Shown piece after piece: positions 1 to 10,500 of a stretch of 23,304 nucleotides of DNA. The stretch spans positions 8,117 through 31,420 of the forward strand of contig JAMYWO010000237.1 in assembly GCA_024220525.1 (NCBI GenBank). Reading direction: 5' to 3'. Position numbers and translations under genes: made by a program. Below the pieces are notes generated by a model. It saw only the letters and a list, made by a program, of their open reading frames with translations, did no database searches and was not told the origin of the DNA. The stretch's first letter is position 1; every line of letters starts with the position of its first letter. The DNA comes from Cochliopodium minus (lineage: Eukaryota; Discosea; Himatismenida; Cochliopodiidae).

Positions 1-173
1 AATTTTTAATTTTTAATTTTTAATTTTTAATTTTTAATTTTTAATTTTTAATTTTTAATTTTTAATTTTTAATTTTAATTTTTTATTTTATTTTTTTATT
101 TTTAATATTATTTAATATTTATAGATTATTTTTATTTTTATTTTTCATTTTTTTATTTTTTATTTTTTATTAG
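1..173 (+). repeat. AT microsatellite, (TTTTTAA)n grading into T-rich intron
   Basis: About ten tandem copies of a 7-base TTTTTAA unit occupy roughly 1-75. They are followed by irregular T-rich sequence up to an acceptor AG at 172-173. Because an ankyrin exon follows, I read this as the end of an intron of that gene; the rest of the gene lies upstream of the window. Confidence 0.8.
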
Positions 174-753
174 ATTAGTGTTCAATATGTTTCTTTGTTA
201 TTGGAACATAAAGCAGACATCATCAATATTTTAGATGATAATGGCAATGATCCTATCTTTTATGCTTGTCAGAACAAATTCTCCACCCCTGATTTGATTT
301 GTTTGTTTCTTGAAAATAATGCAAACCCAAGCAAAAGTTATGTCAAAAAAGTAAAAAATAAAAAATAATAAACAAAAAATAAAAAATAAAAAATAAAAAT
401 AAAAAAATAAAATTTTAAAAGTGAATTTTAAATTTTGAAAGAATTCCCAGGATTTCCTTCTTGAGTATGCAAGTCCTTACCCCCACATTTTCGAGGTTCT
501 TCTCATACACTCCCAAATCGTTCCTCCTCTCATGTTTTTGAAACTCAAAGATAAATCAGAAGCACTCTACTCGAAGTACCTGGAGGAAGGAACCATCTTT
601 TCCTTTGACAACTTCAAATACCACCCTGAGAACTTTAAGAAAAGAGTTTTCAGTTTCTATCTTTCTGCCAAGATTTTTGCCGTTCGTTTACCTAATTTGA
701 AGTTACCCAAGCCCTTGATTATTGAAGTGTTGAAATTGTCAACTCTGAAATAG
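174..753 (+). CDS. Ankyrin-repeat protein, 3' end only (two exons)
   Basis: Exons 174-350 and 451-753 join in phase 0, with a GTAAAA donor at 351 and acceptor CAG at 448-450. An acceptor 9 nt upstream would also keep frame. The first exon encodes ankyrin-repeat sequence: LLLEHKADI, then NDPIFYACQNK, then LFLENNANP. The second exon encodes a C-terminal segment of about 100 residues with no ankyrin repeats, ending at TAG 751-753. That segment resembles the C-terminus of the large ankyrin protein at 7501-10638: YPHIFEVLL against YPKEIFQILL, and LPKPLIIEVLKL against FPRPLIYQTLSML. The gene is 5'-truncated by the window edge, so its start and repeat number are unknown. Ankyrin repeats usually bind protein partners; no specific function can be assigned. 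Its 3' end converges with F-box copy A, 113 bp away. Confidence 0.8.
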
Positions 754-866
754 AATCTTTATTGAAAAAAAGTTTTAATTTTAAAAATTAATTTAATAAA
801 TAAAATCATTCAATCCAAATTTTTTTTATTTTTTTTTTTTTTTTTTTGAAATGAAAAAATCTCAAA

Positions 867-2164
867 TTAAAAGAAAGAGAGTTTGACCAAAACATCAATT
901 TGCTTTCCGTCATGAATGCTCAATGCAGCATGAATCTCGGAGCTAGAATCAGACCACTTGTCCCTCAAACTAGAAAAAGGAACAACATCCCCCTCTTTAG
1001 AATGGTTGAAATAATACTGAAAATGTTTTTGAATGGGATCTATTTCCAAACTAATAAGGTCCCCTTTTCCAAAAAGTTTTTTTTGGAAGTTAAAGGATTT
1101 TGATGAATTACTGTAATAAAAGCCTTCGTAATTGGAGAAAACTCCAAAATCAAATTTGGAACTTCCAATGTAGTATGGTTGTTCCTTTGTTTCACAATAA
1201 TGCCTATACGAAATTTTAATAATAATTTTTTTTTTGTGGAAAAATTACGGTTGAAGTACTGCACCAATGACCAAAAATCCACTGCTCTATTGGGTGTATA
1301 ATTATAAAAATAAAAAGAAAATGATTTAGAAAAAAAAGCAAGCAAACACAAAAAAAAATTAAAATATGTTTCAAACTAAAAAATAAAAATAATAAATAAA
1401 AAAAAAAACATAAATTAATTTTACAACTTTTTTTGTTCAAAAAGGTTGTTACACCAGTATTTTCAAGCACCAAAACATCGAACCTTACTTTTTGTTTTTT
1501 GATTGGAAAATTAGAAATGAAATCTTCCCAATTTGAACGATGCTCCCCATTACAATGTATTCTTGTGTTCCATGAATTGGGTTCTAGGTCATTGGGAGAT
1601 ATTGGTTTCCTTGGAGTTTCGCACAAACTGATTTGTGTTTTGGAATTTGTAAAGTTGGTTCTTTTCGATTTCTTTTCTTCGAAAAAACTTTTCTCTTTTT
1701 TAGGTAAATAAAGATTGAATTTTAATAATTTTTGAATTCTTTTTACCGTTCATCCACTTCTTTGAGATTAACAAATTTCTATAAACTTTCTTCCAATCAT
1801 TCTCACTGTTATTTTGATAATTGAAATGGGAAATACACAAATTCTTCCATAATGATTCTTCTTTTGACAGAGAATTCATTTTTTTATTAATCCTGAACAT
1901 CCTTCCAACACTTGCCTAAAAATTTAATTTTGAATTCATTCATATTGAGGAAAGAATAGATAAAATGATGCAATGATTTTATTATAGAGTATATTCTAAA
2001 ATAATTATTATATTTAGATTTGTTTGGTGTTAATTTATTTCAAAAATATATGTTAACGAGGATTTCTATTCAAGATTAGGGTTAAAATCAATTTGATTGA
2101 GAAAATTTACTATATCCAAGAAAGAAAAGATTTGAAATTTCAATACTTTGGGTATTCCTTCCAT
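867..2164 (-). CDS. F-box/SPRY-domain protein, copy A (5 exons, 279 aa)
   Basis: Minus-strand exons are 2164-2111, 1915-1747, 1694-1453, 1286-1249 and 1203-867. The chain is in frame throughout (280 codons with stop). Residues 1-18 (MEGIPKVLKFQIFSFLDI) followed by SVGRMFRINKK and LWKNLC resemble an F-box, the SCF ubiquitin-ligase adaptor fold that binds Skp1. From about residue 115 the protein looks SPRY/B30.2-like: VRFDVLVLEN, GFLVIGA, FGVFSNYEG, KGDLISLEID and IHAALSIHDG. F-box plus SPRY at about 280 aa matches the architecture of Fbxo45-type substrate receptors, but the similarity is weak and the family call is inferred. The first donor (GTAAAT at 2110) trims the F-box by a few residues relative to the best fit. 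The second intron (1746-1695) covers sequence that is coding in copy B. Without that splice, a stop at TAA 1702-1700 would end the frame. Confidence 0.7.
1695..1746 (-). other. Candidate newly acquired intron in F-box copy A
   Basis: On the minus strand this 52-nt segment begins GTAAAAAG and ends AAAAAAG. Removing it joins a phase-1 donor codon to GAG and restores the frame that continues to the SPRY region. In copy B the homologous stretch lacks the GT (GGAAAA instead of GGTAAA), is coding, and reads straight through. The acceptor has a poor pyrimidine tract, so splicing is inferred rather than obvious. Confidence 0.5.
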
Positions 2165-2202
2165 TTTTTTTTTAAAAAATTTTCTTTAATTGGAAAGAAA
2201 GT

Positions 2203-3278
2203 TTATAAGAAAGAGAGTTTGACCAAAATATCAATATGTTTTCCATCGTGAATGCTCACTGCAGCATGAATTTCAGAAACTTGTTCTGTCCACCTTTTCC
2301 CCAATTTATCAAAAAGAATTGGATCACCGCTCTTGGAATGGTTGAAATAAGACTGAAAAGCCTTTTGAACAGGATCTATTTCCAAACTTATCAGGTCTCC
2401 TTTTCCAAATCTACGTTTACAGAGTTGTAAGTATTTCCTCCTCCATTAAAGAAATTTTCATAATTTGAGAAAAACCCAATAGAGTTTTGATTGCTTCCAA
2501 CATAATTAGGGTTCTTTGTTTCTTGTCTAAAATACCTGTTTTTATGTCAATTGATATTGATAATTTTTTAAAAATAAGAAAAATAAATTATTACGGTTGA
2601 TTTGTTGCACCAATGACCAAATAGCCCGTTTCCTAGTACAATCATAAAAGATAAATTCAAAAAAAAACTATTGTAACTAATTTATTTTATAAACAGAATA
2701 ACACAAAAATTATTTTACAGCTGTATTTTCTAGAACCAAAACATCGAACCTGACTTTATTTATTTTGATCGGGTAGCTAGATATAAATGTTTGCCAATTG
2801 TTTGGTACAAGCCCATTACAACTTATTCTTGCGTTCCATGAATTGGGTTCTTGGTCATTGGGAGATATTGGTTCCCTTGGAATTTCACACGAACTCATTT
2901 TCACTGTTGAAATACCAAAATTTTGTCTTTGTGTATTCTTTCCTTCATAAAAACTTTTCTCTTTTTCTTTTGTAAGTAATAATTGAAATTTAAAGTTTTT
3001 TTTTCCTGTCATCCACTTTTTTGAGATCAACAAATTTCTATAAACTTTCTTCGAATCATTCTCACTTTTATTTTGATAATTGAAATGGGAAAAACACAAA
3101 CAATCAATTGATTCTTCTTTTGACAGAGAATTCATTTTCTTGTTCGTTCTAAACAATTTTCCAACACTCCCCTTTTTAATTATATTAAACTTTAGTTATA
3201 TATAACCAGAATTTTTACAATATCCAACTGAGAGAGAATTTTTATTTTCAAAACTTTTGGAATTCCTTCAAATTCCAT
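2203..3278 (-). pseudogene. F-box/SPRY-domain protein, copy B, frameshifted in last exon
   Basis: Exons are 3278-3219, 3171-2719, 2632-2595 and 2535-2203. The exon 1 end could instead be 3207, using donor GTTATA, which would give a fuller F-box helix. Exon 1 encodes MEFEGIPKVLKIKILSQLDI, and exon 2 continues SVGKLFRTNKKMNSL and runs through LLISKKWMTGKK to RFDVLVLENTA. The 38-nt exon (GYLVIGA) is the same size as in copy A. In the last exon the frame reads SIGFFSNYEN and then hits TGA at 2393-2391. The correct C-terminal frame (KGDLISLEIDP to the TAA at 2203) is entered only by shifting frame between about 2450 and 2420, where B is 4 nt shorter than A. I see no GT-AG pair that repairs it. It is either a recent pseudogene or a sequencing error in a short AT-rich stretch; the rest of the coding sequence is well preserved. 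Confidence 0.6.
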
Positions 3279-3448
3279 TTTTTTTTTTCAAATTCAAATA
3301 ACATCATGGCTTTGTTTCAATGAAAGAATTAATAGATTTACAGATAACATAAAAAAAAAAAAAATTGGTTTTGAAAATAAAAGGTTTATTTAAGAATAAA
3401 TTAAATTAATATTTAATTTAACAATTTATAAATGCTTTGATAGTTTAG
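3279..3448. promoter_or_regulatory. Divergent intergenic region, F-box copy B / AP-4 epsilon
   Basis: These 170 bp separate two start codons in opposite orientation, so promoters for both genes must lie here if the starts are right. It contains a T-run next to the copy B ATG and an A-run near 3350-3364. I see no recognisable core promoter motif. Confidence 0.4.
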
Positions 3449-6400
3449 ATGACATCAAAATTTGCAAAAGGATTTCAAGGATGGAAAGAATTTTTGAAAT
3501 TAGAAATATCTCAGATGATTAATCAGGCAAAAGGAAAGGGATTATCAAAAGATTTTTTCCAATTGGTGAAACAAATAGGAGAATCAAAATCCAAACAGGA
3601 AGAAGATATGATAATACGTGGAGAAGTGAAAATTTTAAAGAGCGAAATAACCTTGCCAGAAAATTCTGTATGAGATTTAATATAATAAATTATTATAATA
3701 TTTATTCACTAAATTTAACAGAAAAAAATGCCAGAATACCTTATTAGATTGATATATTGTGAGATGTTTGGATTCCCTGTGGAATTTGGGTATATTGAAG
3801 CTGTAAATCTTACACAATCAACAAAATTGAGCGATAAAAGAATAGGATATCTTGCATGCTGCACATTCTTGCATCCTGATCACAATTTGCAGATGTTGGT
3901 GGTGAATTCCATTCGTAAGGATCTTCTCAAAGACAATTACATAGAGATATGTGCAGCTCTAACCACCGCAACAAAATTGATTAACAAAGATACTATCCCC
4001 GCAATTCTCTCACAAGTCATCCAATTGCTTGATCATGATAAACCTATAGTGAGAAAGAAAGCAGTTATGGCTATGCATAAATTCTATCTGTTACAAAATG
4101 ATATCATCCAACCTTATGATGATAAAATCAGAAATTGTCTTTGTGATAGAGATCCATCTGTAATGGCTGCAACATTATGTTTGTATGAAGATTTGGTAGA
4201 AAAGAGCCCTGAAGAACATAAGGATTTGGCACCTAGTTTTGTCAGTATCTTGAAGCAGATTTCTGAGGGAAGACTCTCAAAGGAATACACTTACCATAGA
4301 GTTCCTGCTCCTTGGTTCCAAATCAAAATCCTAAAGATCCTAGCTTTCTTGGGGAAAGACGACAAGAAGACTTCAGAACATATCTATACTTCCTTATACG
4401 AATGCATGAAAAGATCTGATATGGGAATGAATGCTGGATATGCAATTGTATATGAATGGTAACTATTTACAAAGTATACTCCAATCATTAATTTATTTTT
4501 CTAAATAGTGTAAAAACTGCTGCAAACATCTTTCCCAATTCGCAAATTCTTGATCAAGCTGCTACTAGCGTTACTCGTTTCTTGACTAGCAGCAATCACA
4601 ACTTAAAGTACTTGGGTATCACCGCTTTGAGTTTGATCGTCCAAATCAATCCAAAATACGCCAATGAACATCAGTTGGTAGTTGTATCTTGCTTGGAAGA
4701 CAGCGATGAGACTTTGAAGAGGAAGACCTTGGATCTCCTGTACAAAATGACCAATCCTCTCAATGTCAAGTTTATTGTAGAAAAGCTTCTTTCCCATTTG
4801 AAAACTACAAATGATAACTATTTGAGACAAGAGCTCGTTGATAGAATCAGAGAATTGGCAGAGAAATTCAGCCCTGATAATGAATGGTTCATCACTACCA
4901 TGAATTCTCTTTTCCTGATTTCGGGAGATGTTGTCAAGCCTGAAGCAATCCACTATCTCTTGCAATTAATTGCTATGGGTGCGTATGTTGAGGGACAAGA
5001 AGAAGACGAAGAGGCAGATGAAGAATTGAGAAGGTATGCTGTTCAATCTTACATCAAGTTGCTCGAAACATCCAAGTTGTCAAAGTTACACGATAGTCTT
5101 TTGAGAGTCATCGCTTGGGTTCTTGGTGAATATGGGTACCTCTCCAAAACTTGCACAAGAGAGGACATCATCGATAAGCTTCTCGAATGTACTAACCAAC
5201 CTATAGAGCACGAAACAAGAGCATGGATCATTACAGCTATTGCCAAGATCATTGCTCAATTGAGAGGTGAAGGAAGTGTAAGAAATAAAAATTGAAATAT
5301 AATGTTTTTAATAAATCTCAACCTTTTCTAGGAATATCTCCCTCCTCAGGTTACCACTTTGATTGAAAAGTTCAAAAACTCAAACTCTTTGGATATTCAA
5401 CAGAGATGTTACGAGTTTGAGAAACTCATCCAAACACCTGATCTCATCTACGAGTTGCTTCCTGAGAATGCTTTTAACGAGGAATTGGATCAAGACAACG
5501 AAATGCAATCCATGTCTTTCTTGGATGAGTTTGTCAAGAAATCGATTTCTAACGGAGCTGCCCCTTATGTCCCTCAAACAAAACGCAAAACTATTGGCTT
5601 TAAGGCTGTCTCAAGGGAATTTAACTTTACACCTTACCAAGATCCCACCTCGAAGTCTTCAGAACCTGAGGAAATTGATATTGGAAAGCTTGAGTTGACT
5701 CCTATTGCTACTACCATCAAAGATATCTACGGTGATCAAGTGCAAAACGTTTGGGGTGAAGGAGGTTATGCAGGATTCTCTGCTCAAAAAACTGAACAAA
5801 AAACTTTTGGAAATAGCTCAAGTGAGGTTTCTTCTACTAGCACCCCAACAACTAAACCTACTACCACAAGAAAGAAAGAAGATAGTCAAAGTTTGGAAAA
5901 GAAGAAACACAGAGAGATTGCTAATCAGATTTTTATTACCGAGCCTGAAGCTCCTTCCCTCGAGAAGAAGAAGCCTCTCAAGAAAGCGAAAAAGTCTTCC
6001 AAGAAAGTTGTTCCTCCTCTCCAACAACAAGAGGAGTATCAGCCTGTCCAACAGCCTCCCAAGAAGATGGGAATCAGAGGGACCAAGAAGCCCGGAAAGA
6101 AAGTCACCAAAACCGAACAAACTTCCACCGAAAGCAACAATAACAACCTTTTAGAGTTGAACTTGATCCCTATGAGTGTACCTGAAAAGAAAGAATCCTC
6201 TCCCACCACTAGCAGTAACAACACAATCAATTTGCTTGGTGGAATTTTTGATTCTCCCTCTAATATTGTTTCTTCTCCTACCCCCCAGCCAAAGAGCGAC
6301 AACTCTTCCACCAACTTGTTGGACTTTTTCTCGCAGTCTTCTCCTCAGACCCTACCCGAGCCTACCAGTGTTTCCAACCTCTTGGACTTTGGATCTTCTT

Positions 6401-7322
6401 CCTCTGATGTCGGTGTTTTGTCTCCTTTCAAAAGTTCTACTTTTCCAAATTGGTAATATTTTTTTTTTTAAAAATAGAAATTTATGATTAAAAATCATTT
6501 TTAACAAATTTTAAAAATAATTATTTTAAAAGGATATCTGTTGGTTTGAACAACCTTCAAAAGATTTCTCTCCCTCCTCAAGCATCTCTTGCATCGTTTG
6601 AAGACAAAGAGAAGTGTCCCACCTCTCATCCTTCCAACCAAGAAATCTCCAACGATGGCAACGTCGCGGTTTCTTACTACTCCATCTACAAGTCCAACGA
6701 ACTCAACGTCCTCTTCTTTGTCTCCAACCTTTCTGCTCAAGAGCCTGTTTTGGATTTGCAACTCGAGTTTAAAGTTCCAGATTCTTTCAATGTCAACTAT
6801 TTGTTTGATTCTGGAATAGAAAAGAACGAAGAGGGGGTCTTCATTCCTTCTTTGCCTGCCAACTCTTGCTCTGTCATTGTTCTTAATTTGTCCTTTGCTA
6901 AGCACACAGTCAACATGACTGTCTCCGGAAAGGGAAAGTACAAGAAGGGCACCAACAAGAGTTTCAAGCAGTTCATCTTCAACATCCCTCTCACTCTCAA
7001 GGACATCATCAGACCTCAGCTTATGGCTGTGGATGAGTTTTCCAACAATTGGAAACAACATACTCATGAGAGAAAAACAAATGTACCTAACAGTAGTTTG
7101 GATAACACCGAGAAGTTTGTCAATTCTGCCAAGAAGTTCCTCAACGGTACCATGGTCAAGATTATCAACAGTGAGGTCCTTTTTGTTGGCAGATGTATCA
7201 CCTCCAACAAGTTGTTCTTGATCCATGCTGTTGTTGGTCTCACTTTGATGCTCACAATCAGGACTTCTGATGCTTTCTTCACCCAAGAAATCACCAAGTA
7301 TTGTCAACTTGTTTTGAAATAA
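3449..7322 (+). CDS. AP4E1: AP-4 complex subunit epsilon (5 exons, 1211 aa)
   Basis: Large subunit of the AP-4 adaptor, which sorts cargo at the trans-Golgi network. Exons are 3449-3667, 3722-4458, 4509-5277, 5332-6452 and 6533-7322; all phases agree and the stop is TAA at 7322. Residues 1 to about 600 form the adaptin N-terminal trunk: GLSKDFFQLVKQIGESKSKQ, LIRLIYCEMFGFPVEFGYI, VRKKAVMAMHKFYL, NHNLKYLGITAL, CLEDSDETLKRKTLDLLY and WVLGEYGYL. RLIYCEM plus the VPAPWFQIKILKIL segment fits AP-4 epsilon better than the gamma, alpha or delta subunits. The trunk ends with SFLDEFVKKS and APYVPQ. A Lys/Ser/Pro/Gln-rich hinge follows to about residue 948, with four NLL motifs, and then a C-terminal ear (949-1211). 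Length is close to animal epsilon (about 1140). ATG 3449 is the first ATG of the open frame and gives the expected N-terminus. The other AP-4 subunits are not in this window. Confidence 0.9.
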
Positions 7323-7500
7323 AATTTTACAAAAATGGACCATTTCACAAATAAAATACATTTCCAATCCTTTGATTATTTTCATGTGTTCCCAGAAAAA
7401 TAAAAATCATATTGATTCATTTATATTTTCTTTTTGGAATAAGTGAACAAGTTGTAGGTCAAAAATTTAAAAAAAAAAGGTCTTTGATTAGTATTTGGGA
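7323..7500. other. Short intergenic region, AP-4 epsilon to ankyrin gene
   Basis: 178 bp between the AP-4 epsilon stop and the ankyrin ATG, both on the plus strand. It must hold the 3' end of one transcript and the promoter of the next. Several AATAAA-like strings follow the stop codon, but such strings are common by chance at this base composition. I see nothing else in it. Confidence 0.4.
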
Positions 7501-10500
7501 ATGAAGAAAAAAATTATTGATATTAATACCATAGACTGGAATGAAATAACCTTGGAGATTATTCAAAATTTGGCAAAATGCGGTTCCCTTGAACAAAAAG
7601 ATACAGACCTAAATACACCATTGCATTTAATGTGCAGGAATAATAAGGCCACATTCGATATGATACAATGCATGGTGAATTATAATTCAGATGTGAATGC
7701 AATCAATGATGAAGGGGAAATTCCATTATCAATTGCTCTTCAAAATAAGAATATAACAACAGATGCAATCAAATTATTGGTAAATAATAAATCGGATATC
7801 AATATCTTAAGCAAATCAAAAAAAAATATGTTGCACTATGCCTGTATAAATGAAAATATGACGATAGAATCGATAGATATGATAATAGACAAATGTGATG
7901 TAAATTTGAAGGATAAATCATCCAAAACACCTTTTATGAATGCCCTGAATAATTTGAAATCTGAAGTGATAAAACATTTCATAAAAAAATCAAGCAAGAC
8001 TTTGGATGTACACAAATTTAAGGAACAACTTTATTTCCGCTCAATTTTTAGATTAATAGATAGAGATCGAATGAGGAAAAAAAACTCATTACATTATGCT
8101 TTAAGTAATAAGAGGGTGTCATCCGAAACAATAAAATATCTTCTGCAAAAAAAAGTGAACTTAAACGAAGAAAACAAAAACATAGAAAAACCTCTCCACA
8201 CAGCAACCAAAAACAACCAAATTGATTACGAAACGATAAAGTTGCTCATAGAAAACAAAGCAGAATTGGAAGATTACGATATAAATGGGTCTACTCCTTT
8301 ACACAATTACTGTCAAAACCTGAACCTTTCTGAAGAAATTCTTTGCTGCCTTCTAGAATCTAAATCTGACATAAACTCACTCAAAGAACTAAAGACTCCT
8401 TTGATCTTTGCTTGTGAAAATAAGAGTGTGACTCTCGAGATTGTAAAGTGTTTCTTTGAGTACAAAGTGGATCTCAGATGTGAAAAGAATATTTCTTCAT
8501 TTAAAACCGCCATTGAAAATAAGAACACTTCTCTCGAAATTATACAATACTTTATCGAAAAACAAGAAGACCTAAACTCCCTTGAAATTGTCCATAATAT
8601 TTGTAAAAGCAGGTTTATTTCTGTAGATCTCCTTCGCTCATTAGTTTTGAAGAAAGCAGATTTCAATGTGAAGAACAAAGAATCTATTTCCCCTTTATTT
8701 TTTCTTTGTGGAAACAACAAAATTAGTGTAGAAATACTCAATTTCTTGGTAGAAAATAAGGTTGATTTGAATGAGATCCAACAGGAAAAGTTTAAAGGAA
8801 ATAATGTCCTTCACCTTTTTTTCAGGAACAAAACCATCTCCAACGATGTTCTAATGTACCTCCTCCAAAACAAGGTGAGCATCAATCTTTTGAACCAAAA
8901 CAATTTCACTCCATTCATGAAAGCTTGTTCAAACAAGAATGTCTCTTTTGAAATGATCAAGTTTTTGGTAGAATCCAAAGCAGAGTTGGATATGGTGGAT
9001 AACTATGAATTGCCCATTCTGAATTTTGTTTGTATGAACAAAAATGTAAATATTGAAACTATTAAACTTTTGCACTTATTGAATCCCAAATTGGTTGACA
9101 GATGGAAATACAGTACTGATTTGCCTTTGTACACTGCATGCTCCAACCCTTCGACTTCACTGGAAATTGTGCAATTTCTCATTGATACATCTTATTCTAG
9201 ATTTGACATGAAGCCTATTGAGCTGGCTTACAAAACTTTTTCAGACACACAAATCCTCAAATATCTCATCAGCAATCTTGATTTTAAACCGAACCCATTC
9301 TTTCAATTTGTGTGCCAAAATTACAACGAAAAATCTTCCGATTTGATTTCATATCTCATCGATTGCAAACTTGATTTGAATGGTATAGACGAGCACCACA
9401 GAACTCCATTGCATTTTCTTGTTGAAAATATAAAGACAAAAAACATTCCCGTTGAGACAATCAAACTATTGATTGAAAAGAAAAGTGATCTGAATTTACT
9501 AGATTACGAAGGGAACAACATTTTGATGTCTCTTTTGAATATTGATCCTACAAACTTTGATTTGATTCAATTTATGATTGATTATAAGGCAGATATCAAC
9601 GTTAAAAATTACAAAGGAAAGGCTCCCATCTATGTTGCTCTGGAGAAATTAACTTCCGAAAATGTGAAATATTTTTTAGATCAAAAGATTGAGATCACCA
9701 CCGAAGAAAGATGCGACAACAAGACACTTCAACAGTACAATAGAAAATTCTTAGGAAACTCCCCTTCCTTCAAACTGTTGAAATTTTTAGTTGAGAGAAA
9801 GTCCAATTTGAATATACAGAGCCATTTCTCACCTTCTCCTCTTTATTACTTCTATGTCGACAGATACTTTCCTATTTCCCTTTCTAAATTTCTCATTGAT
9901 AACAAGTCGGATGTTAACATTAAATATGGCTTCAAAGGGAACACATTCCTGCATTTTGAATCTGAATCTTCTTTCCCTGATGTTGATGCCGTCCAGCTTT
10001 TAATAGATTCCAAAGCTAATCTTGACATTCAAAACTCTGAAAAAAAAACTCCTGTCCATTTTATTTGCCAAAACAACAAAAAAAAATTTGATATTTTGGA
10101 CTTATTTATCAACAACAAAGCAGACTTAAATATAGCTGATGAAAGAAATGTACTTCCACTCGAACACCTTTTACACAACCCATCTATTACTCCCAAAACT
10201 TTGAAAAGAATGTTGGATAGCAAAGCAATTATTTCAAGAGAGAAAACCATCAATGTTCCACCTGAAGTCTCCATAAAGTATCCAAAAGAAATATTCCAAA
10301 TCTTACTCTATCAAACTCAATATAACTTTACAAATCTCAACCAAAAACTTGATCAATCCATTCTTTGTTTGTTTGAAGATTACACCAATTCAAAGTTTTG
10401 GAGCGTCAAAACAAACAAGTTTTTTCCATTAGATACTCAAAAAATGATAAAGTATGTTCTCCTTTGTTTCAAAGCTAAATTTAAGAATGAGAGACCTATT

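Noticed and set aside
1-75. Telomeric repeat at the window start
   Set aside because: The TTTTTAA unit lacks the G-run of telomeric repeats, grades into an intron, and recurs internally; a single TTAGGG near 2087 is isolated.
1216-1626. 136-codon open frame on the minus strand ending in Phe/Leu-rich sequence
   Set aside because: Its first part is exon 3 of F-box copy A; the hydrophobic remainder is translated intron (1452-1287).
6501-7385. 294-codon open frame on the minus strand opposite the AP-4 epsilon ear
   Set aside because: It is antisense to a conserved ear-domain exon with matching splice sites, and its protein shows no family features.
7495-7500. TTG start for the large ankyrin protein; similar TTG starts at 3156 and 22134
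   Set aside because: Non-ATG initiation is unnecessary: ATG lies two codons downstream at 7501, 22044 fits the sulfite oxidase presequence, and 3156 is internal to an F-box exon.
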